A stretch of DNA of 64,000 nt from Candidatus Sericytochromatia bacterium (GCA_018780035.1 JADMKE010000024.1:62001-126000); one strand, 5' to 3'. Shown: positions 35,585 through 45,181, counted from the first letter of the stretch. Notes: a model not told the origin generated them from the sequence alone. Numbers and translations are program-made.

Positions 35585-35638
35585 CCCATTATCATAAAAT
35601 TTCGAGTGGGGTCTTGTCAGCCCCCAAAGGCTCACCTT

Positions 35639-36670
35639 TTAAAGCGCAAAAAAGTCCCGCGCTCGGTGAATCCAGTCAATATTCCCCATCACCACCAAGG
35701 TATCCCCGGTGTGGACATGGGTTTCGGCCATGGGGTTGTAGAGGGGAATTTCGTGATTACCGCCTGGCAACAGCGCCAGCACCAAGACATTGCCAAATTG
35801 CTCGGGCAATCGAATCTCTTTCAGAGATTTACCGTGACAGCCCTCCCCTTTCACCCGCACCTCTTCGATCCGGATCTGTTCACTTTTGATCCGCATCATG
35901 GTGTCGAGAAATTTGACCACATGGGGATGGATCATTTGGCTGACCATGCGCAAACCGCCAATTGAGTCTGGGCAGACCACTTCGTTTGCGCCTGCCATGC
36001 GCATTTTGCCTGCCGAGTTTTGATGCACAATTTTGGCAATGATCCGAATTTGTGGGTTGAGCCCCCGCGCTGAAATGGTCACAAAGAGATTGTCGCGATC
36101 ATCTGGCAGGGTGGTGATCAGGCCTTCGGCGCGTTCCAAACCTGCCTCTTTTAAGATATCGTCGTTGGTGGCATCACCGATCAGGCCGAGTAAATGGGGG
36201 TTGTGAAAATGCTCTTGCAAAGCCAGAAAGGCAGCGGGATCTTTTTCAATCACGACAAAGGGTTTATTGGCGGCCAAGAGTTCTTGCACCGCATAAAAAG
36301 CGGTTTGCCCTCCGCCCACGAGAATCAGGTGCTGCTTGAGTTTTTCAATTTCTTTGTTCATACGCCGGTGGCTCAGAATATTGTTGAGTTCGCCCTCGAC
36401 CAAAAAGGCGGTCAGGTATGAAGCAAAGTATACCGTAATCCCCATCCCACACAGCAGCAAAAACATCGTAAACACACGGGCGGGTTTATTGTGTAAAATG
36501 TCGATGGTTTCCCCATAACCGGTGGTGGTAATCGAGATGATGGTCATATAAAGCGCTTCAAAGACCGAGCTGCCGGTCAGGGCGATATAGCCCAATGTGC
36601 CAAAACAAATCAGGCCCAGAAACAGGGCCAATGAGATAAACAGGCGATTTTTGGTCAGTCCCAGACGCAT
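35639..36670 (-). CDS. Two-TM potassium channel with RCK (TrkA) domain
   Basis: A 343-residue inner-membrane K+ channel subunit. TM1 is SLALFLGLICFGTLGYIAL, the selectivity filter is ISITTTGYGET and TM2 is VFTMFLLLCGMGITVYFASY. The cytoplasmic RCK region begins with a Rossmann motif LILVGGGQTAFYAVQELL and contains LLGLIGDATNDDILKEAGL. The C-terminal TrkA_C part follows from about residue 255. These channels tetramerise and are gated by ligands such as nucleotides or Ca2+ at the RCK ring. GGAGAA precedes the ATG. It is paralogous to the channel at 40896-41969. Confidence 0.93.
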   Translation of the reverse strand: MRLGLTKNRLFISLALFLGLICFGTLGYIALTGSSVFEALYMTIISITTTGYGETIDILHNKPARVFTMFLLLCGMGITVYFASYLTAFLVEGELNNILSHRRMNKEIEKLKQHLILVGGGQTAFYAVQELLAANKPFVVIEKDPAAFLALQEHFHNPHLLGLIGDATNDDILKEAGLERAEGLITTLPDDRDNLFVTISARGLNPQIRIIAKIVHQNSAGKMRMAGANEVVCPDSIGGLRMVSQMIHPHVVKFLDTMMRIKSEQIRIEEVRVKGEGCHGKSLKEIRLPEQFGNVLVLALLPGGNHEIPLYNPMAETHVHTGDTLVVMGNIDWIHRARDFFAL

Positions 36671-36722
36671 TTTACTTCTCCAGGCGCATTATACCTAAAA
36701 TGGGACAACAATCATGGCAGAT

Positions 36723-38408
36723 TTATGCGGGTACGGGAATATACGTAAACACAATTTCGCCAAAGAGATAGCCATAGTTTTTGAGCAAATGGGCCCGCAA
36801 GGCAAAGGTTTTTAGCTCGGACTCTTTCAACGGCGGGATTTCTAAGTCCGCTTCTCGAATCCAGCTCTGGGCTGTAGCCAAAGCGATTTTTTCGGGATTA
36901 AATTCCAAAAAAGCATATCCCCCTTGTGACGGTAGCAACTTGACTTCATACACGGCCAAATCTGCTTCCATAAACTTGGAACAGGCACTCCCAGAGAATT
37001 GGGTCGTTAAGCGATCCGTTTCAAATTGTCCCGAACTGACGGGCATCATGGGTTGATAACGGCCTCTGTCCCGGCCCTGTTCCGAATTGACAAAGGCTTT
37101 TTGCCGCTCATTGCAATAGGCCCGATTATACCCAGGTGTGGGAGAAATTGCTGGCGTAATGGTCCGTGGCAAGGGAAGTTTGAGGTGATAAAGGTGCGCA
37201 ACCACTTGGTGTTCTTGGGAAACTTTGTTCCAATTTTGCCATGTCACGACAAATTGGTATTGATCAATCACCACCACACTCGGACGGCCTTCAAAGCTGT
37301 GATTAAAAAAATTAACCCGAAATTCAGTTTCGCTGGTCACCCCTTGGGGATTAAATCGACGGGCAAAAATATTGCCCCCCGAATTTTGAGGGGTCTGATC
37401 TCCCCAAACCACAACAAAATCCCCTTCAGGTCCAACAGCCAGATCCACTTTCTGGAGCGCGGGCCCCAGTGGGCGGCTGTTGATCTTAAACGGCTTTCCC
37501 AATGGTTTGAGATCTGAAGTGTAGATTGTTCCTATCATTTGGTTTGGGTGGTCAGTTGTGGGGCTTTCCACTATCAGTAGTTGGTTTTGCGCATTTACTT
37601 CAAAGTCCAAGATGTTGGATCGCAGAGAAATCTCTCGATTTTTCGTTCGGCTTTCACCCTCTGGACCGTATAAAGCAATTGTATTGTCAGATTTTAAATA
37701 AAAATCACCTGTCGGCAGACTGCGAAGCAGCGGTTTTTGCTTGGCCTGGGCTGAAACACGCTTTTCCCACTTTTTTTGCCCGTCAAGACTGTATTTCATC
37801 AGGAGAATATCTCCACCCTCAACCACAAGAGCCAGGAGCAAATTCCCATTTTGGTCAAAACAGAGGTCTCTTTTTCCCCCATTAAGGGTCTCTTTTGAAA
37901 CGGGAATTCGCACTTCAACCTCTTCTATTTTGGGATCCAATCTGTTTTGGGGATCCGGACGTAGAATTTGAAACCTAACTTCTTGGTCGGTGGACCAGAG
38001 AATGACTTTATCATTGGCTTGATTTATGACTACCTGGGGCAAATAATGATGAATCAGATCTGCAGAGCTGCCGGCCTTTTCACCGGGCTGAGAAAAGGCT
38101 TGCTGATTGATTTTCCATTCAGAACCAAGCACGCGCCCACCTTGATCAAAAGATTGGGCATAAATATTGTGGGCTTGATCTACTTCTTGCTGGTCCCAGA
38201 CGATCAGAAAATTCCCTTTTAAATCACTGGCAACAGAAGGGTCTCCTTTGTAAAATTCATGGGTAGAACCCGTTTGAATTTCAGAGGCCTCAATCCGAAC
38301 TGACCCATCCAAAAGATTCATCAAAACGGCGTCCAGATCCTGACAATTGACCAAAAAACTGACTATAATGGCCAAGCAGAACCAAAATTGGGTAGAGTGT
38401 AATTTCAT
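36723..38408 (-). CDS. Beta-propeller lipoprotein
   Basis: 561 residues; the lipobox SFLVNCQ lies near residue 22. Repeated motifs of the type NFLIVWDQQEVDQAHNIYAQ-SFDQGGRVLGSEWKIN and FVVVWGDQTPQNSGGNIFAR-RFNPQG match the seven-bladed repeat found in many secreted bacterial proteins. The C-terminal 130 residues, from about YNRAYCNERQKAF, have two Cys and a mixed beta domain. No catalytic residues recognised. It ends 52 nt before the K+ channel start on the same strand and is divergent from the methyltransferase gene. The start has no strong ribosome-binding site. Confidence 0.8.
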   Translation of the reverse strand: MKLHSTQFWFCLAIIVSFLVNCQDLDAVLMNLLDGSVRIEASEIQTGSTHEFYKGDPSVASDLKGNFLIVWDQQEVDQAHNIYAQSFDQGGRVLGSEWKINQQAFSQPGEKAGSSADLIHHYLPQVVINQANDKVILWSTDQEVRFQILRPDPQNRLDPKIEEVEVRIPVSKETLNGGKRDLCFDQNGNLLLALVVEGGDILLMKYSLDGQKKWEKRVSAQAKQKPLLRSLPTGDFYLKSDNTIALYGPEGESRTKNREISLRSNILDFEVNAQNQLLIVESPTTDHPNQMIGTIYTSDLKPLGKPFKINSRPLGPALQKVDLAVGPEGDFVVVWGDQTPQNSGGNIFARRFNPQGVTSETEFRVNFFNHSFEGRPSVVVIDQYQFVVTWQNWNKVSQEHQVVAHLYHLKLPLPRTITPAISPTPGYNRAYCNERQKAFVNSEQGRDRGRYQPMMPVSSGQFETDRLTTQFSGSACSKFMEADLAVYEVKLLPSQGGYAFLEFNPEKIALATAQSWIREADLEIPPLKESELKTFALRAHLLKNYGYLFGEIVFTYIPVPA

Positions 38409-38465
38409 CAGACAATTATACGCATAATTCCCAATTTAATAAATACCCGAATCAAAGGCCACACC

Positions 38466-39257
38466 ATGTCTGACCCCTGCTCACTCTATCTCGAATTGCT
38501 CAAAAAAACGGTGGGCAATTTTATCTATGGGGGCGATCTCGACTTGATGTTGGGCACACCCACCTTGGACCCCCCATCGGGAAAGGTCTTTAGTTTGAAT
38601 TCGCCCCCAGCAGACCCTGCCAAAAAAGTGGCTGGGGGCATCTGGCCCTCACAGGCCCACACCATGATTGGTCTGCCGCGCCTGGAAAATCTTCAATTTT
38701 GCCTCGAAACGGTCTTAAAAGAGGGGGTTCCAGGAGACCTGATCGAAACCGGGGTTTGGCGAGGGGGGGCCGGGATTTTTATGGCGGGATTCTTAAAGGC
38801 CCACGGCATTTCTGAACGGAAGTTGTGGCTGGCTGATTCGTTTGAGGGCTTGCCTCCCCCCAATTTTAGACGCTATCCCCGCGAGTCAGACATGGGCCTG
38901 CATTTGGTCAAACATCTGGCCGTGTCACTGGAAGAAGTGCGCGCCAATTTTGAGAAATATGGCCTTTTGAGTGAGCAGATCAATTTCCTCAAAGGCTGGT
39001 TCAGAGAGACTCTGCCCACGGCCCCGATTCAGACTTTGGCCTTATTGCGCCTCGATGGCGATATGTATGAATCGACGATGGATGCCTTGGTCCATTTATA
39101 TCCCAAATTAACGCCAGGGGGTTTTATCATCGTTGATGATTACAATAGCTTTCAACCCTGCAACGAAGCCCTGCACGATTACCGCAGCTTGCATCAAATT
39201 CAGACTGAACTGCAGTTGATTCCCAAAGGCGGGGCCTTTTGGCGCAAAGAGGCCTGA
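38466..39257 (+). CDS. TylF/MycF-family O-methyltransferase-like protein
   Basis: A 263-residue SAM-dependent methyltransferase of the macrocin-O-methyltransferase family. Motif I reads DLIETGVWRGGAGIFMAGFL. It is followed by KLWLADSFEGLPPPNFRRYP and ALLRLDGDMYESTMDALVHL, and then GGFIIVDDYNSFQPCNEAL with the metal-binding Asp pair. In characterised members the enzyme methylates sugar hydroxyls using Mg2+. Here there is no antibiotic cluster around it, so the substrate is unknown; a cell-surface glycan is possible. AAAGG precedes the ATG. A single-gene unit. Confidence 0.88.
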   Translation: MSDPCSLYLELLKKTVGNFIYGGDLDLMLGTPTLDPPSGKVFSLNSPPADPAKKVAGGIWPSQAHTMIGLPRLENLQFCLETVLKEGVPGDLIETGVWRGGAGIFMAGFLKAHGISERKLWLADSFEGLPPPNFRRYPRESDMGLHLVKHLAVSLEEVRANFEKYGLLSEQINFLKGWFRETLPTAPIQTLALLRLDGDMYESTMDALVHLYPKLTPGGFIIVDDYNSFQPCNEALHDYRSLHQIQTELQLIPKGGAFWRKEA

Positions 39258-39273
39258 GCTTTTTAAGAACACA

Positions 39274-39315
39274 ATCTGTGTTTCAGTATCTGTGTTTCAG
39301 TATCTGTGTTTCATT
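39274..39315. repeat. Three tandem 14-bp units
   Basis: ATCTGTGTTTCAGT occurs at 39274-39287 and 39288-39301, then as ATCTGTGTTTCATT at 39302-39315. The array lies in the 53-nt spacer between the convergent methyltransferase and radA genes and runs into the radA stop codon. No hairpin is evident; it is probably a slippage product. Confidence 0.75.
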
Positions 39316-40747
39316 TGGGCGCCTGGTTTTTAGCTGCGGCAGGTGAGTCTTTGTCTGCGCCTTTTAAGGTGCGAATGGCCTCGGTGAGCTTTTTTACCCC
39401 GATAATCTCTATCCCTTCCACATTTTCTTTTAAGGGCAAATTAGAAGTGGGTACCACAGCACGGGTAAAGCCCAATTTGCAGGCCTCGATTAAGCGGCGT
39501 TCGAGTTGGGCCACTGAGCGGATTTCTCCCGCAAGGCCCACTTCGCCCAAAAAGACCGTTCGGCCTTCGAGTGGCAGATCACGCACCCCCGAGACCAGGG
39601 CCATGGCCACGGCCAAATCTGCGGCGGGCTCTTCGATTGCCAGTCCACCGACAACATTGACCAGCACGTCTGATTTGGAAAGATTGAGTCCCACCCGTTT
39701 TTCGAGCACGGCCAAAATCTGGATCAGGCGTTGGTGACCAATCCCATTGGCTGAGCGTTTGGGAAAATTGGCAAAAGAAGAATAACTCAAAGCCTGGATT
39801 TCGACCAAAAGCGGACGGCTGCCCTCCATCGTTACCCCAATGGCGGAGCCACTGATTTCTGCGGTGTATTCAGACAAAAACAGGGCTGAGGGGTTTTCGA
39901 CGGCTTCGAGGCCGCTGCCGCGCATTTCAAAGACCCCCACTTCGTGGGTGGCCCCAAAGCGGTTTTTGATTGTGCGCAAAAGCCGAAACGAGCGGTAGCG
40001 TTCGCCTTCGAAATAGAGCACGGCATCGACCATATGTTCGAGTACCTTGGGGCCTGCAATATCTCCATCTTTGTTGACATGGCCGATAATCCAAATGCTG
40101 ATCTGCTTTTGTTTGGCCAATTTTAAAAGCAAATTGCAGGTGTTTTTGACTTGGCTGATTCCGCCGGGTGGAGACTCCAAACGTGAATCGTAGACGGCCT
40201 GAATTGAGTCGAGAATCGCCACTGCGGGCCGTTTTTGATCAAGTATGCCCATGATCGTCTGCATTTCGGTCTCAGCCAAGAGAAAAAAGTTTTCAGATTG
40301 TTCAAATCCCAAGCGCTGGGCCCGCGATTTGATCTGTTGGGCCGACTCTTCGCCTGAGACATAAATCACGGGCTGACCTTGGTTTTCGGCCATGTGAAAG
40401 GCCGATTGCAATAAAAGTGTGGATTTGCCAATGCCTGGCTCCCCTCCCAAAAGCACCAATGAACCGGGGACCAAACCACCGCCGAGGGTGCGATCCAACT
40501 CGCCCATGCCGGTTTTGAGCCGATCTTCTTCGCTGTAGACAATTTCTTGCAGGCGCAACAATTCGACCAAATCGCCTTGGTGATAGTGTTCAACCATGTC
40601 CATGCGGTTTTTTTTGTCTTGCACAACTTGCTCTTCTAAACTGTTCCAGGCCCCGCATTCGGGGCATTTGCCCAGCCATTTCGGCGTGTCTGATCCACAG
40701 CTATTGCAGACGTAACGGGTCTTGATCTTGGTGGTACTCTTTGCCAT
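39311..40747 (-). CDS. radA: DNA repair protein RadA (Sms)
   Basis: A 478-residue RecA-like ATPase that promotes branch migration in recombinational repair. An N-terminal C4 zinc finger is visible as YVCNSCGSDTPKWLGKCPEC. The Walker A motif LLGGEPGIGKSTLLLQ lies near residue 105, and the RadA-specific KNRFG motif is in TIKNRFGATHEVGVFEM. The C-terminal Lon-like domain has LVNVVGGLAIEEPAADLAVA and VFLGEVGLAGEIRSV. Length and order are standard. It stands alone on the minus strand, divergent from the K+ channel at 40896. Confidence 0.97.
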   Translation of the reverse strand: MAKSTTKIKTRYVCNSCGSDTPKWLGKCPECGAWNSLEEQVVQDKKNRMDMVEHYHQGDLVELLRLQEIVYSEEDRLKTGMGELDRTLGGGLVPGSLVLLGGEPGIGKSTLLLQSAFHMAENQGQPVIYVSGEESAQQIKSRAQRLGFEQSENFFLLAETEMQTIMGILDQKRPAVAILDSIQAVYDSRLESPPGGISQVKNTCNLLLKLAKQKQISIWIIGHVNKDGDIAGPKVLEHMVDAVLYFEGERYRSFRLLRTIKNRFGATHEVGVFEMRGSGLEAVENPSALFLSEYTAEISGSAIGVTMEGSRPLLVEIQALSYSSFANFPKRSANGIGHQRLIQILAVLEKRVGLNLSKSDVLVNVVGGLAIEEPAADLAVAMALVSGVRDLPLEGRTVFLGEVGLAGEIRSVAQLERRLIEACKLGFTRAVVPTSNLPLKENVEGIEIIGVKKLTEAIRTLKGADKDSPAAAKNQAPK

Positions 40748-40895
40748 GTTTCAGCCTTGCATATCCCTTATTTTTTCCCAATGAAATTCCCTGTGATCAC
40801 ATACACTTACATACACTCTATGTTTCAGTATAACTGTTCTTGCACAGGCTCACAAGTCCCTTCCCGCAGTGAAATTTTCGCGTTAAGGTAGTTAG

Positions 40896-41969
40896 ATGCA
40901 GCACAAACATGCCACTTTTCGGATTGTCTTAACTTCGCTCTGGCAAGAAGTGCGTCTGCCTTTGCTTTTGCTGGCTGGCACGTTCTTTGGGGGCGCATTG
41001 GGCTACCGTTTGCTTTATCCAGAACAATCTTGGACCCTGATTTTTTACATGACAGGGATCACCCTTGCCACCGTTGGGTATGGTGATGTTTTGGGTACCG
41101 AAAAAACACCGCTGACTGCAGCTTACACCCTGATTTTAATGCTTGCAGGCATGTCGATGGTGGTCTACGGTTTGTCGAGTGTCACGGCCTTTATTGTCGA
41201 AGGTCGCCTCAGCCGCCTATTGATGGAAAACCGCATTCGGAGGAAAATAGCACGTATGCAAGCGCATTTTATTGTCTGTGGCGCGGGCACCTTGGGAGAA
41301 CATGTCATTCGCGAAATGCTCAATTCTCATGCTAAGGTGGTGGTGATCGATTCGGATCTCGATCATTTGAATCAGCTCAAAGAGGATTATCCCGATCTGA
41401 TCGCGCTGCATGGCGATGCCACCGATGATGAAGATTTAAAAGAAGCCAATATTGCCAATGCCCGTGGCTTGGTCGCCGCTCTGAGCAACGACAAAGACAA
41501 TTTGTTTTTAACCCTCACCGCCCGTCAGATCAACCCCGCTCTCAAAATTGTCTCTCGGGCTGTGGATGTCAATTTACACAATCGCCTCAAAATAGCTGGC
41601 GCAGATTATATTGTCAGCCCCAATTATATTGGCGGTATGCGCATGGCTTCAGAAATTCTCAGACCCAATGTGGTCGGCTTTCTCGACCGCATGTTGCGTG
41701 GTAAAGATCCTTCAATCCGGGTCTCAGAGGTGGTCATCGCTCCAGACAGCCCCTATCAGGGCAAACGGATGGGAGATGTGCCGATTTATGCCCAAACGGG
41801 CCTGAATATGTTGGCCTGGTCCCCCACAGGCAAAGATGACGATATTTGTTATAATCCGGGGCCAGATACCCGCTTAGATGTGGGTGGATTTTTGCTGTTT
41901 ATTGGGAATTTTGAGCAAATTCACAAATTAGAGCAATTGTTGGGGTCTCCATCAAGTCATTTTGCTTAA
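40896..41969 (+). CDS. Two-TM potassium channel with RCK (TrkA) domain
   Basis: A 357-residue K+ channel subunit of the inner membrane. It has a pore helix and filter LATVGYGDV between two membrane segments (LLLLAGTFFGGALGYRLLY; LILMLAGMSMVVYGLSSVTA). The RCK Rossmann motif is HFIVCGAGTLGEHVIREML and is followed by ALHGDATDDEDLKEANIANA. TrkA_C follows from about residue 265. The same layout as the channel at 35639-36670 shows they are paralogues with diverged ends. AAGG precedes the ATG. The CPA2 antiporter gene follows 139 nt downstream with its own promoter candidate. Confidence 0.93.
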   Translation: MQHKHATFRIVLTSLWQEVRLPLLLLAGTFFGGALGYRLLYPEQSWTLIFYMTGITLATVGYGDVLGTEKTPLTAAYTLILMLAGMSMVVYGLSSVTAFIVEGRLSRLLMENRIRRKIARMQAHFIVCGAGTLGEHVIREMLNSHAKVVVIDSDLDHLNQLKEDYPDLIALHGDATDDEDLKEANIANARGLVAALSNDKDNLFLTLTARQINPALKIVSRAVDVNLHNRLKIAGADYIVSPNYIGGMRMASEILRPNVVGFLDRMLRGKDPSIRVSEVVIAPDSPYQGKRMGDVPIYAQTGLNMLAWSPTGKDDDICYNPGPDTRLDVGGFLLFIGNFEQIHKLEQLLGSPSSHFA

Positions 41970-41989
41970 ATTCATTGTGAGAGAAAGAC

Positions 41990-42019
41990 TTGACCTCCAT
42001 TGAACGCAAACTGTATACT
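41990..42019 (+). promoter_or_regulatory. Candidate promoter of the CPA2 antiporter gene
   Basis: TTGACC (41990-41995) and TATACT (42014-42019) are separated by 18 nt, a near-consensus sigma-70-type pair. The start codon at 42109 would leave a leader of about 85 nt. Confidence 0.5.
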
Positions 42020-42108
42020 AAACTTTAACGTATATTATAAGCAAAAAAAATAGTTTTGCTAAATTCTTTCCCCCCCAAATTTAATCTGAAGGGCAGGCGT
42101 GTTGCTGC

Positions 42109-44106
42109 TTGGAAATTGCATTTTTAAAAGAACTCATTGTCATCTTGGGCCTCTCTACAGTGGTGGTGATGGTCTGCCAAAAACTAAAAATTCCTTCAAT
42201 CATGGGGTTTTTGCTCACAGGTGTTGTGGCTGGGCCCCACGGTCTGGGCCTGGTGCATTCTGTCCACGAAGTAGAGATGATCGCCGAAATTGGCATTGTC
42301 TTTTTGCTGTTTACGATTGGGATTGAATTTTCGTTTGAACATCTCTTGCAAATTCGCCGCACTGTCTTACAGGGGGGATTTTTACAAGTTGGGCTGACGA
42401 TTTTGGCAATTGCAGTCGGCTTTACCCTGTTCGGGCAAGAGCCCAATGTGGGCATTTTTGCAGGCTGTCTGATCGCCTTGAGCAGCACCGCAATCGTGCT
42501 TAAATTGATGCAAACCCGGCTCGAAATGGAAAGCCCCCACGGTAAAATTGTGCTGGGGGTCTTGATTTTTCAGGATTTGGTGATTGTGCCTATGATGCTG
42601 TTGACGCCACTTTTGGCAGGCAAAGCAGATAATCCAGGTCTGAGCCTCTTGATCCTGGGCCTCAAGTCTGTGGCTGTGGGACTCGGGGTCTGGATCACGA
42701 GCAAATGGCTGATGCCACGCCTGCTCTTTCAAATTGTCAAAAGCCGCAACTCTGAGTTGTTTTTGCTCAGCATAATCTCGATCTGTATGGTCGTCGCCTG
42801 GCTTACTTCCAGTCTGGGGCTGTCTCTGTCTTTGGGAGCCTTTTTGGCGGGGTTGATCATCTCTGAATCTGAATACAGTCACCAAGCCATGAGCAATATT
42901 TTGCCCTTTCGCGATATTTTTATCAGCTTCTTTTTTGTCTCAATTGGCATGTTGCTGGATATGCATTTTTTCTTGGCCCATGCGGGCCTGATTCTGGCCC
43001 TGGTAGCAGGAGTTTTGCTGCTTAAAATCTTGACGGGATATATCGCCTCGGCCTCTTTGGGGTATCCCCTGCGAACCAATATTCTCAGTGCTTTGGCTCT
43101 TTGCCAAGTGGGTGAATTTGCCTTTGTGCTCTCCAAAAGTGGGGTGGAATTTGGCTTGCTTTCGCCGCAGAACTACCAACTCTTTTTGGCGGTCTCGATC
43201 TGCACCATGGCCCTGACTCCGCCACTGATAGCGCTGGGGCCCAAAACCTCTGAAATGGTCACCCGTTTGCCCATTCCCAAGCGCTTTACAGGCCATTTAA
43301 CCCTGCCCGAACAACCCGAAACCGCTGCAGAGGCAGAAAGTTTGCGCAACCATTTGGTGATCATTGGCTATGGCGTCAATGGCCAAAATCTCTCGCGGGC
43401 CGCCAAAGCGGGGGGAATCCACTATGCTGTTTTGGAGGCCAATGCCCAGACGGTTCAGGCCTTTAAGGCCCAAGGGGAGCCCATACATTATGGGGATGCT
43501 GCCCAGCCTTTGATTCTCGAACAGGTCAGGCTCTCTCAGGCACGGGTGGCGGTCATTGCTATTTCTGACCCTGACGCCACCCGCCGAATCATTGCCGCGA
43601 TTCGCCAATTAAATGACCGTCTGTTTTTGATTGTGCGGACCCGCTTTGTCAAAGAAATTCCCGAATTGCTCAAATTGGGGGCCGACCGGGTCGTTCCCGA
43701 AGAATTTGAAACCTCGGTTGAAATTTTTAGCTTGGTCTTGCGCAAATACTTTGTGCCAGAAGAAGAGATTCTCAACTTTGTTGAAGAAGTGCGGGCCGAT
43801 GGTTATGGCATGTTGCGGGGTCTCAAACATGAAAAGGTCTCGGTCAAAGAACTCCAAGAGGAAGAAGAAATTGAAATCTTTTCCCGCCGATTGGAAGAGA
43901 AGTCTCCATTGGTGGGACAAACCTTGCTGGAGAGCAATTTGCGCCAAAACTATGGCGTGACGGTTTTGGCCATTCGCCGCGATGCCCAATTGATCAGCAA
44001 TTTGGACATTCATTCCCGTTTTCGTTCAGGGGATGTTCTGGTGATGATGGGGCATGCCCAGATTCTGACAGACACAGCCAGTTTGTTCCGGGCAGCAGAG
44101 GTTTAA
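42109..44106 (+). CDS. CPA2-family monovalent cation:proton antiporter with RCK domain
   Basis: A 665-residue transporter of the KefB/YbaL type. Residues 1-385 hold about 12 membrane segments with family motifs: MGFLLTGVVAGPHGLGLVHS, GCLIALSSTAIVLKLMQTR, GVLIFQDLVIVPMM, SLGAFLAGLIISES and FFFVSIGMLLDMHFF. Residues about 400-545 are a TrkA_N Rossmann domain (HLVIIGYGVNGQNLSRAAKA). The last 85 residues are TrkA_C. It exchanges K+ or Na+ for H+ across the inner membrane under nucleotide control. Initiation is at TTG; no ATG or GTG is available upstream in frame. It is followed 3 nt later by a small zinc-ribbon gene. Confidence 0.93.
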   Translation: MEIAFLKELIVILGLSTVVVMVCQKLKIPSIMGFLLTGVVAGPHGLGLVHSVHEVEMIAEIGIVFLLFTIGIEFSFEHLLQIRRTVLQGGFLQVGLTILAIAVGFTLFGQEPNVGIFAGCLIALSSTAIVLKLMQTRLEMESPHGKIVLGVLIFQDLVIVPMMLLTPLLAGKADNPGLSLLILGLKSVAVGLGVWITSKWLMPRLLFQIVKSRNSELFLLSIISICMVVAWLTSSLGLSLSLGAFLAGLIISESEYSHQAMSNILPFRDIFISFFFVSIGMLLDMHFFLAHAGLILALVAGVLLLKILTGYIASASLGYPLRTNILSALALCQVGEFAFVLSKSGVEFGLLSPQNYQLFLAVSICTMALTPPLIALGPKTSEMVTRLPIPKRFTGHLTLPEQPETAAEAESLRNHLVIIGYGVNGQNLSRAAKAGGIHYAVLEANAQTVQAFKAQGEPIHYGDAAQPLILEQVRLSQARVAVIAISDPDATRRIIAAIRQLNDRLFLIVRTRFVKEIPELLKLGADRVVPEEFETSVEIFSLVLRKYFVPEEEILNFVEEVRADGYGMLRGLKHEKVSVKELQEEEEIEIFSRRLEEKSPLVGQTLLESNLRQNYGVTVLAIRRDAQLISNLDIHSRFRSGDVLVMMGHAQILTDTASLFRAAEV

Positions 44107-44109
44107 GTC

Positions 44110-44304
44110 ATGGCCTATTACCAAAGTCATTTCAATTTGCATGGACGAGAAAAACGGATCTGTTCAAGCTGTGAGCGAGAACAGACTTTTTCACGCCATC
44201 AAAAAGGCAAGACCCTGAATTGTCAATTTTGCAAAGCAACTTTGCTCCCTGCCAAATCTGCATCTGAGTCACCTTCCCCTCGGGCCCGGCGCAAGAGACT
44301 TTAA
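44110..44304 (+). CDS. Small zinc-ribbon protein
   Basis: A 64-residue basic protein with two CxxC pairs, ICSSCEREQ and NCQFCKATL, separated by 20 residues; this should bind one zinc ion. The C-terminal tail is Ser/Pro/Arg/Lys-rich (SPRARRKRL), suggesting nucleic-acid contact. It follows the antiporter stop by 3 nt and is probably cotranslated. No known family recognised. A gene this short could be missed by automated calls, but codon use and the cysteine pattern support it. Confidence 0.72.
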   Translation: MAYYQSHFNLHGREKRICSSCEREQTFSRHQKGKTLNCQFCKATLLPAKSASESPSPRARRKRL

Positions 44305-44305
44305 G

Positions 44306-45181
44306 TTAGGTTTGTTTTTCTATTCCATGGGTTTGGATAAATTCCAGAATCAGATCATTGAGGGCTTCTGCCTGATCAAGCTGCACCCATTTCCCCGCGT
44401 GCGGGAAGACATGGTGTTTTACCTCTCTCTGACAGCGAGCCAAGCTGTCTTTGACCATTTCTGTGGTCAGGGTTGTGTCCTTTTTTCCCTGAATAAACAG
44501 GGTCGGAACTTCAATCTTTAAAGTGGTCTGTGGGGGCCTGTGTTTGAGCGCTGCCCGGTACCAATTGAGCATGGCTTTAAAGGCACCGGGTTGGCTCCAA
44601 GCTTCGCGGTATTTTTTTAAGTCGGCTTCTGTGATGGTTCCTTTTTTGCCTTTTTCTTTAAATTGTTGACTGAAGTGAACCCAGTCCCCCGAACTGAGAA
44701 TTTTTTCTGCCAACCCCGGAACTTGGTAAAAGAGCCAATTGGTATTTTTGAGCCAGGTCTCTTTGTTATCTTTGAGTTGCTGCCAAAAGACCTCTGGGTG
44801 GGGGGTGTTTAAAACAATCAGACCCTGGATTAAATCTGGCCAAGTTTGAGCCACTTGCCAAGCCAAAGCTCCCCCCCAATCCTGCCCCACCAGCCAGACT
44901 TTTTTGCGTAAAGATTTGATCAGTCCTTGAATGTCATGAGCAAGCACTTCGAGCGCATAATCCATCACTTTGGGCGGTTTATCGCTGAGGTTATAACCGC
45001 GTAAATCGGGCATCAGCACATGGCATTTTTTCTCGTCGAAATAGGCGGCCTGAAAGCGCCAACCATAGTGAAAGTCAGGAAAACCATGCAAAAAAAGCAA
45101 GCAGTGTGGAGATTCGGGATTGCCCGCTTCCGCCACATTCAGGCGAATACCATTGGTGGCGATCATTTTTCCGGTTTTCAT
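44306..45181 (-). CDS. Alpha/beta-hydrolase, epoxide-hydrolase/haloalkane-dehalogenase type
   Basis: 291 residues. The oxyanion motif is LLFLHGFPDFHYGW, and the nucleophile elbow is VWLVGQDWGGALAW with Asp as nucleophile, which separates this group from Ser lipases. The acid is in FIQGKKDTTLT and the general base His in VFPHAGKWVQLDQ. A cap domain lies between. The substrate could be an epoxide or a halogenated compound and cannot be fixed. I chose the ATG at 45181 because GGGGAGTG lies just upstream; an ATG at 45238 has no ribosome-binding site. It converges on the zinc-ribbon gene with one base between stops. Confidence 0.87.
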   Translation of the reverse strand: MKTGKMIATNGIRLNVAEAGNPESPHCLLFLHGFPDFHYGWRFQAAYFDEKKCHVLMPDLRGYNLSDKPPKVMDYALEVLAHDIQGLIKSLRKKVWLVGQDWGGALAWQVAQTWPDLIQGLIVLNTPHPEVFWQQLKDNKETWLKNTNWLFYQVPGLAEKILSSGDWVHFSQQFKEKGKKGTITEADLKKYREAWSQPGAFKAMLNWYRAALKHRPPQTTLKIEVPTLFIQGKKDTTLTTEMVKDSLARCQREVKHHVFPHAGKWVQLDQAEALNDLILEFIQTHGIEKQT

